From the NCBI RefSeq assembly GCF_020217005.1, contig NZ_JAIWOI010000233.1:1-10000 (forward strand): a stretch of DNA of 10,000 bases, read 5' to 3'. The position numbers were made by a program, and so were the translations under genes. The stretch is from Rheinheimera sp. Its GTDB lineage: Bacteria; Pseudomonadota; Gammaproteobacteria; Enterobacterales; Alteromonadaceae. Position 1 is the first letter of the stretch. The number at the start of each line of letters is the position of its first letter. This document shows, in pieces, positions 7,071-10,000 of the stretch. Below the pieces are notes generated by a model that did no database searches, had not been told where the DNA came from, and worked only from the letters and a program-made list of their open reading frames with translations.

Positions 7071-7487
7071 ATGAGCACAGTAAAAGATATATTTCAGCGA
7101 GAATTTCCGCGCCTGCAACAAGACGATACGATAGTTGAGGCTGTGCAGCAACTAAGACAGTTTAACCTGACCGGCGCTCCTGTATTCAATAAAGAACAGC
7201 AACTGGTGGGTTATTTGTCTGAGCAAGACTGTTTAACCGCTATGTTACACGCCAGCTATTTCTGCAGCCTGCACAACACCATAGCTCAAGTGATGAGTAA
7301 AAAGGTGGTCACAGTGCTGACGTCTGATAGCGTGGTGGATGCAGCAGTGATCTTTACCAGCCTGCATCTGCACCAGTTGCCTGTACTGGAGAATGGTGTG
7401 GTGGTAGGGGTACTGAATAGAGGTCAGGTAGTGAGAGCGCTGGAGGCTTCGCTTGGAGACTGTTATGGCGGGGAACGGGCGGCTTAG
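7071..7487 (+). CDS. Stand-alone CBS-domain pair protein
   Basis: A 138-residue protein made almost entirely of two CBS domains (one Bateman module). CBS1 covers about residues 3-59 (VKDIFQREFPRL, TGAPVFNKEQQLVGYLSEQD), and CBS2 about residues 70-126 (IAQVMSKKVVTV, LHQLPVLENGVVVGVLNRGQ). Such modules usually bind adenosyl ligands such as AMP, ATP or SAM and act as sensors. No catalytic, transporter or DNA-binding domain is attached, so the partner is unknown. The ATG at 7071 has an excellent AAGGAG (7058-7063) at 7 nt, and is preferred over an in-frame ATG at 7038 that lacks one. It is divergent from tRNA-Trp and convergent with the tRNA-Arg operon, so probably monocistronic. Confidence 0.88.
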   Translation: MSTVKDIFQREFPRLQQDDTIVEAVQQLRQFNLTGAPVFNKEQQLVGYLSEQDCLTAMLHASYFCSLHNTIAQVMSKKVVTVLTSDSVVDAAVIFTSLHLHQLPVLENGVVVGVLNRGQVVRALEASLGDCYGGERAA

Positions 7488-7490
7488 GGT

Positions 7491-7606
7491 TTGCAATCTT
7501 AAACTGCTGAAGTGAATAGTTCGCTGCAGGAGGATTGCAAGTGGCGTCCTGCCACTTGCCCTGCGGGCCGAGCTTCGCTCGTCCAAAATCGCTCCCGGCG
7601 ATTTTG
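7491..7606. repeat. Cluster of inverted repeats after the CBS gene
   Basis: The gene-less stretch 7488-7668 contains several perfect or near-perfect hairpins. GCAAGTGGC/GCCACTTGC (7537-7545/7551-7559) and CAAAATCGC/GCGATTTTG (7584-7592/7598-7606) are 9-bp stems with 5-nt loops. CGAGC/GCTCG (7569-7573/7577-7581) has a 3-nt loop. TTGCAATCTT/AGGATTGCAA (7491-7500/7531-7540, one G-T pair) spans 30 nt, and its right arm overlaps the first hairpin. No T-run follows any stem, so these are not classic terminators. A dispersed REP/BIME-like element is the likeliest reading. Overlapping short frames here are not protein-like. Confidence 0.5.
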
Positions 7607-7670
7607 TCGAACCTTGCGGAGGATCTCATCCGCCTGTGTCCACCATTGCCGATCTGTTTGACTGAATTTT

Positions 7671-7701
7671 AAAAACAAAAAAACCCGCACTTAGCAGGTT
7701 T
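7671..7701 (-). terminator. Rho-independent terminator of the tRNA-Ser/Arg/Arg operon
   Basis: On the minus strand AAACCTGC (7701-7694) pairs with GCGGGTTT (7688-7681), an 8-bp stem with one G-U pair and a 5-nt loop, followed by TTTTGTTTTT. It lies 5 bp after the CCA end of the last tRNA-Arg, which is the expected place. Confidence 0.85.
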
Positions 7702-7706
7702 AGTTG

Positions 7707-7783
7707 TGGTGGACGCAGGAGGATTCGAACCTCCGACCGCTCGGTTCGTAGCCGAGTACTCTATCCAGCTGAGCTATGCATCC
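7707..7783 (-). tRNA. tRNA-Arg (anticodon ACG), copy 2
   Basis: A 77-nt tRNA with encoded CCA. The acceptor GGATGCA pairs with TGCGTCC (one U-G), discriminator A. The anticodon loop CTACGAA gives ACG, read as Arg CGN after A34 deamination to inosine. The anticodon and T arms match E. coli argV-type genes as recalled. The sequence is identical to the copy at 7825-7901, 41 bp upstream in the transcript. It is the last gene of the tRNA operon. Confidence 0.97.
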
Positions 7784-7824
7784 ATCTGGTACTTTCTTTC
7801 TCGCAAATCGCTGTTGTAGTTAAG

Positions 7825-7901
7825 TGGTGGACGCAGGAGGATTCGAACCTCCGACCGCTCGGTTCGTAGCCGAGTACTCTATCCAGCTGAGCTATGCATC
7901 C
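7825..7901 (-). tRNA. tRNA-Arg (anticodon ACG), copy 1
   Basis: Identical over its full 77 nt, CCA included, to the copy at 7707-7783. It lies 18 nt after tRNA-Ser on the same transcript. E. coli has the same kind of cluster (one serV and several arg genes) next to csrA, so repeated tRNA-Arg genes here are expected. Confidence 0.97.
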
Positions 7902-7919
7902 AATTCTTAACAGTACAAC

Positions 7920-8009
7920 TGGCGGAGAAGGAGGGATTCGAACCCTCGATAGAGTTTCCCCTATACACCCTTAGCAGGGGTGCGCCTTCAGCCACTCGGC
8001 CACTTCTCC
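7920..8009 (-). tRNA. tRNA-Ser (anticodon GCT)
   Basis: A 90-nt class II tRNA with encoded CCA. The acceptor GGAGAAG pairs with CTTCTCC, discriminator G. The anticodon loop CTGCTAA gives GCT, reading AGC and AGU. The long variable arm expected of a serine tRNA is present, and the T arm is GAGGG-TTCGAAT-CCCTC. It is the first gene of the tRNA operon, with its own promoter at 8029-8056, in the same order as E. coli csrA-serV-argV. Confidence 0.97.
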
Positions 8010-8028
8010 GCACTACGTTGCGGCGTGT

Positions 8029-8056
8029 ATATTAATGTCTCAGGAAAATAAGTCAA
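8029..8056 (-). promoter_or_regulatory. Promoter of the tRNA-Ser/Arg/Arg operon
   Basis: On the minus strand a TTGACT -35 box (8056-8051), a 16-nt spacer and a TAATAT -10 box (8034-8029) are followed by ACACGCCGC, a GC-rich discriminator typical of stable-RNA genes. Transcription would begin about 12 nt before the mature tRNA-Ser. The rest of the gap up to csrA (8057-8167) is AT-rich, with no gene or clear terminator. Confidence 0.7.
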
Positions 8057-8167
8057 ACAATTTTTGGAGCTGGAAAGCGCGTTTGCTGACCTTTTAAACA
8101 ATTCGACTAATTATTCGCTACAAAGGGTTAAAAATATACAATTTCTAAAAGTGGCAACAGTTATAAC

Positions 8168-8371
8168 TTATTGATCGTCATCGCCGCTAAAGCCACCTGG
8201 AGTGCCTTTTTCAGCCTGAATCCGCATGTAAATTTCTTCTCTGTGTACTGAAACTTCTTTTGGCGCATTTACACCAATGCGAACCTGATTTCCTTTGACG
8301 CCTAAAACCGTGACTGTGACTTCATCACCAATCATCAGTGTCTCACCAACACGACGCGTTAAAATAAGCAT
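8168..8371 (-). CDS. csrA: Carbon storage regulator, RNA-binding translational regulator
   Basis: A 67-residue CsrA/RsmA. The dimeric protein binds GGA motifs in mRNA leaders and controls translation and mRNA stability of carbon, motility and biofilm genes. The N-terminal 48 residues, [15 protein letters not shown] onward to SVHREEIY, appear identical to E. coli CsrA as I recall it. The key RNA-contact residues L4, R6, R7 and R44 are all present. The C-terminal tail ([12 protein letters not shown]) is slightly longer and acidic, which is the variable part of the family. The ATG at 8371 has AAGGAG (8383-8378) at 6 nt; the 11-codon upstream extension in the same frame is rejected. Its place between lysC and tRNA-Ser is conserved in Gammaproteobacteria. 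Confidence 0.97.
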   Translation of the reverse strand: MLILTRRVGETLMIGDEVTVTVLGVKGNQVRIGVNAPKEVSVHREEIYMRIQAEKGTPGGFSGDDDQ

Positions 8372-8375
8372 TCTT

Positions 8376-8402
8376 TGCTCCTTTTGTATGATCCCAGCTT
8401 CC
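8376..8402 (-). promoter_or_regulatory. csrA leader with GGA motifs, possible autoregulation
   Basis: Three GGA triplets lie on the transcript strand in the last 31 nt before the csrA start: at 8402-8400, 8394-8392 and within the Shine-Dalgarno AAGGAG at 8381-8379. The last sits in ACAAAAGGAG, close to the CsrA consensus ACARGGA. CsrA is known to repress its own translation this way in E. coli; operation here is inferred. Confidence 0.4.
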
Positions 8403-8486
8403 AATGGTAACGCTTGTCTTAAGCATACTGCGCATACCTGTCTGTCTTATGATAACTCAGCTGACAAATTTATGAAAACCTTGAAA

Positions 8487-9695
8487 TTAATTAACTGAAC
8501 CCAATAAGGCAGAATGTAAAGCGACAGCTACTTTATTCAATTCAGCTTCTGGTAACACAATAGATAATTTAATTTCGGCACAACTCACTGCCACTGCCTG
8601 AACGGCTAAAAGCTGCAATTGTTCAAATACTGTCGCTGTAATGGCAGGATTTGATTTCAGCCCTATCCCTACTATAGATAACTTGCCCAAAGACTTCCTG
8701 CTTTGCAGCGTAAAATTTTTGTTCTTTTTCAGTTCATTACAAATATCTTCTACAGTGCTCAGATCATTTTGGTTCAAACTGAACTGCATCTGCACTAAAC
8801 CGGAATGCGTATATTCCACCCTTAACATATCGGTCTCGATAGCTAAACGGGAAAACTCCTTCAGTAAAGCTATGTGCTGATCCTGACTTACATCATTCAG
8901 CTCCAGCCAAACTTCACCGGTCTGGCAGGCCAGTCCTGTTACCGCTGGTACACTCATGCTCTGGTCCTCATAACACACTAAAGTTCCCTGATCGGGCCTG
9001 AAGCTGGATAACACCCGTACCGGCACCTGATGCATAGCTGCATATTCGACAGAGCGGGAATGCAGTACTTTAGCCCCCAGACTGGCTAGCTCGAGCATAC
9101 TGGAGGCATCGACATAAGGCAGTCGGAATGCATCTGCACATACTCGCGGGTCCATACTGTAAATACCGTCGACATCAGTAAATATCTGACACTCGTCGGC
9201 TTTTAAGGCCGCAGCTAAAGCCACTGCTGTGGTGTCAGAACCACCGCGGCCTAAAGTCGTGATATTGCCTTCGATATCTCTGCCCTGAAAACCTGCAGCT
9301 ATGACAATATGGCCCTGCTCCAGCTCCTGCCACAAACGTTCTGTGCCTACAGATAAAATGCGGGCGCGGCTGAATTTATTGTCAGTCAGAATACCGATCT
9401 GGTCAGCCAGTAATGACACAGCCGGATGACCGCGTTTAATCAGCGCCATCGCCAGTAAAGCTATACTGACCTGTTCACCGCTGGCGGCGAGCATATCCAG
9501 TTCCCGGGTCGCAGGACGGCTGTCAATCTGATGCGCCAGCCCAAGCAGCCTGTTGGTTTCTCCTGCCATAGCAGACACCACCACCACTACTTTATGACCG
9601 GCATGCACAGTTTGAATCACCTGCTCTGCCACAGCTTCGATACGTTCGGGGGTACCTACTGAGGTACCCCCGAATTTTTGTACATATAAAGCCAC
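8487..9695 (-). CDS. lysC: Aspartate kinase, monofunctional, with two ACT domains
   Basis: A 402-residue aspartokinase that phosphorylates L-aspartate, the first step towards lysine, threonine and methionine. Kinase motifs are KFGGTSVG (7-14), SGEQVS (72-77), GRGGSDTTA (149-157) and FTDVDGIYSMDPR (172-184). The C-terminal ACT2 domain is clear (LSIVGIGLKSNPAITATVFEQL, 339-360; EIKLSIV, 374-380). The ACT1 region (about 253-330) is degenerate, lacking the usual GVPDxPG loop, so feedback control may differ. The start is a GTG at 9695, the only plausible one before the KFGGTS motif. No clear Shine-Dalgarno sequence is seen, and alaS stops two codons upstream in the same frame, so translation is probably coupled to alaS. 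The alaS-lysC-csrA order also occurs in Pseudomonas. Confidence 0.93.
   Translation of the reverse strand: MALYVQKFGGTSVGTPERIEAVAEQVIQTVHAGHKVVVVVSAMAGETNRLLGLAHQIDSRPATRELDMLAASGEQVSIALLAMALIKRGHPAVSLLADQIGILTDNKFSRARILSVGTERLWQELEQGHIVIAAGFQGRDIEGNITTLGRGGSDTTAVALAAALKADECQIFTDVDGIYSMDPRVCADAFRLPYVDASSMLELASLGAKVLHSRSVEYAAMHQVPVRVLSSFRPDQGTLVCYEDQSMSVPAVTGLACQTGEVWLELNDVSQDQHIALLKEFSRLAIETDMLRVEYTHSGLVQMQFSLNQNDLSTVEDICNELKKNKNFTLQSRKSLGKLSIVGIGLKSNPAITATVFEQLQLLAVQAVAVSCAEIKLSIVLPEAELNKVAVALHSALLGSVN
9645..9679 (+). repeat. Perfect 12-bp inverted repeat inside the 5' end of lysC
   Basis: TTCGGGGGTACC (9645-9656) and GGTACCCCCGAA (9663-9674) pair perfectly around the 6-nt loop TACTGA. On the plus strand the stem is followed directly by TTTTT, an intrinsic-terminator architecture facing antisense to lysC. 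On the lysC mRNA the hairpin starts at nucleotide 22 and encodes the catalytic FGGTSVGTPE stretch. It is one of the strongest hairpins in the window. Confidence 0.7.
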
Positions 9696-9701
9696 TGAGC
9701 G

Positions 9702-10000
9702 TTACAGCTTAGCCGCAATATAGTCGGCAGCAGCTTTGAGCACGCCAGGTAAAGCGCCCACATCAGTGCCACCTGCCTGAGCTAAATCAGGCTTACCACC
9801 GCCTTTGCCCCCTACTTGCTCTGCAGCCCAGCCAATCAGCTGACCAGCCTGAACTTTTGCAGTTAAATCAGAGGTGACGCCTGCAATTAAACTAACTTTG
9901 CCATCAGTTGCTGTGGCCAGTAACAAAATGCCTGAACCTAATTTGTTTTTCAGCTCATCGACCATAGTACGGAAGGCTTTTGGATCAGCACCTTTCAGTT
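9702..10000 (-). CDS. alaS: Alanyl-tRNA synthetase, C-terminal end (partial)
   Basis: The last 98 or so residues of AlaRS, the enzyme that charges tRNA-Ala; the gene continues past the right edge. The visible part is the C-Ala/DHHA1 end of the protein: [20 protein letters not shown], then [20 protein letters not shown], the glycine-rich [16 protein letters not shown] and a terminal [10 protein letters not shown]. It matches the C-terminus of E. coli AlaS closely as I recall it. The internal Met at 9965 is not a start, because the frame stays open and family-like up to the window edge. The stop TAA (9704-9702) is followed after CGC TCA by the lysC GTG, in the same frame. Confidence 0.95.
   Translation of the reverse strand, partial: LKGADPKAFRTMVDELKNKLGSGILLLATATDGKVSLIAGVTSDLTAKVQAGQLIGWAAEQVGGKGGGKPDLAQAGGTDVGALPGVLKAAADYIAAKL

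Noticed and set aside
7245..7690. Three overlapping minus-strand open frames of 63-113 codons
   Set aside because: They lie antisense to the CBS gene and across the hairpin cluster, have no family resemblance and no ribosome sites, and are Arg/Ser/Pro-rich as shadow frames usually are.
7707..7901. Two identical tRNA-Arg genes as a sign of recent insertion
   Set aside because: Multiple tRNA-Arg-ACG copies after tRNA-Ser next to csrA are the usual arrangement in Gammaproteobacteria. No integrase or attachment-site duplication is present.
1..10000. CRISPR arrays, insertion sequences, prophage or defence genes
   Set aside because: No regularly spaced repeats, transposase, integrase or toxin-antitoxin-like frame was seen on either strand.

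Overview
The window is core chromosome of a gammaproteobacterium. Protein sequences and gene order point to the Alteromonadales/Chromatiales area, with a Rheinheimera- or Alishewanella-like genome as my best guess; that guess rests on memory, not on a search. Two conserved neighbourhoods meet here. The left part carries genes that in E. coli lie close together (serB/ytjB, yjjV, prfC, rimI, holD), with argS and pdxH inserted. The right part is the classic alaS-lysC-csrA-tRNA-Ser-tRNA-Arg block.

Layout. At the left edge a probable divergent serB 5' end (minus, TTG start) faces ytjB (plus). ytjB ends convergently on yjjV, with the stop codons overlapping. From there to 6.8 kb everything is on the minus strand. 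In transcription order this is tRNA-Trp, holD, rimI, then a leader containing a structured repeat, then prfC, argS, pdxH and yjjV. A small stand-alone CBS-domain gene on the plus strand (7071-7487) is divergent from tRNA-Trp. It is followed by about 180 bp packed with inverted repeats and by the terminator of a minus-strand tRNA operon (tRNA-Ser-GCT, then two identical tRNA-Arg-ACG). Upstream of these come csrA, lysC and the C-terminal end of alaS, all on the minus strand.

How the genes work together. Much of the window serves translation: two aminoacyl-tRNA synthetases, four tRNAs, release factor RF3 and the ribosomal-protein acetyltransferase RimI. HolD links to DNA replication, CsrA to post-transcriptional control, PdxH to PLP synthesis and LysC to aspartate-family amino acids. 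Several starts given by a naive longest ORF are wrong. Better starts are prfC at 5621, holD at 6753, the CBS protein at 7071 and csrA at 8371.

I see no mobile element, CRISPR array, phage gene, defence system or plainly new protein system. The unusual material is in non-coding structure: a perfect 12-bp hairpin inside the 5' end of lysC, a dispersed-repeat-like element in the prfC leader, a tRNA-Trp/holD dicistronic arrangement with no Shine-Dalgarno sequence for holD, and a hairpin cluster after the CBS gene. Hairpin and promoter calls were made by eye, without folding software.
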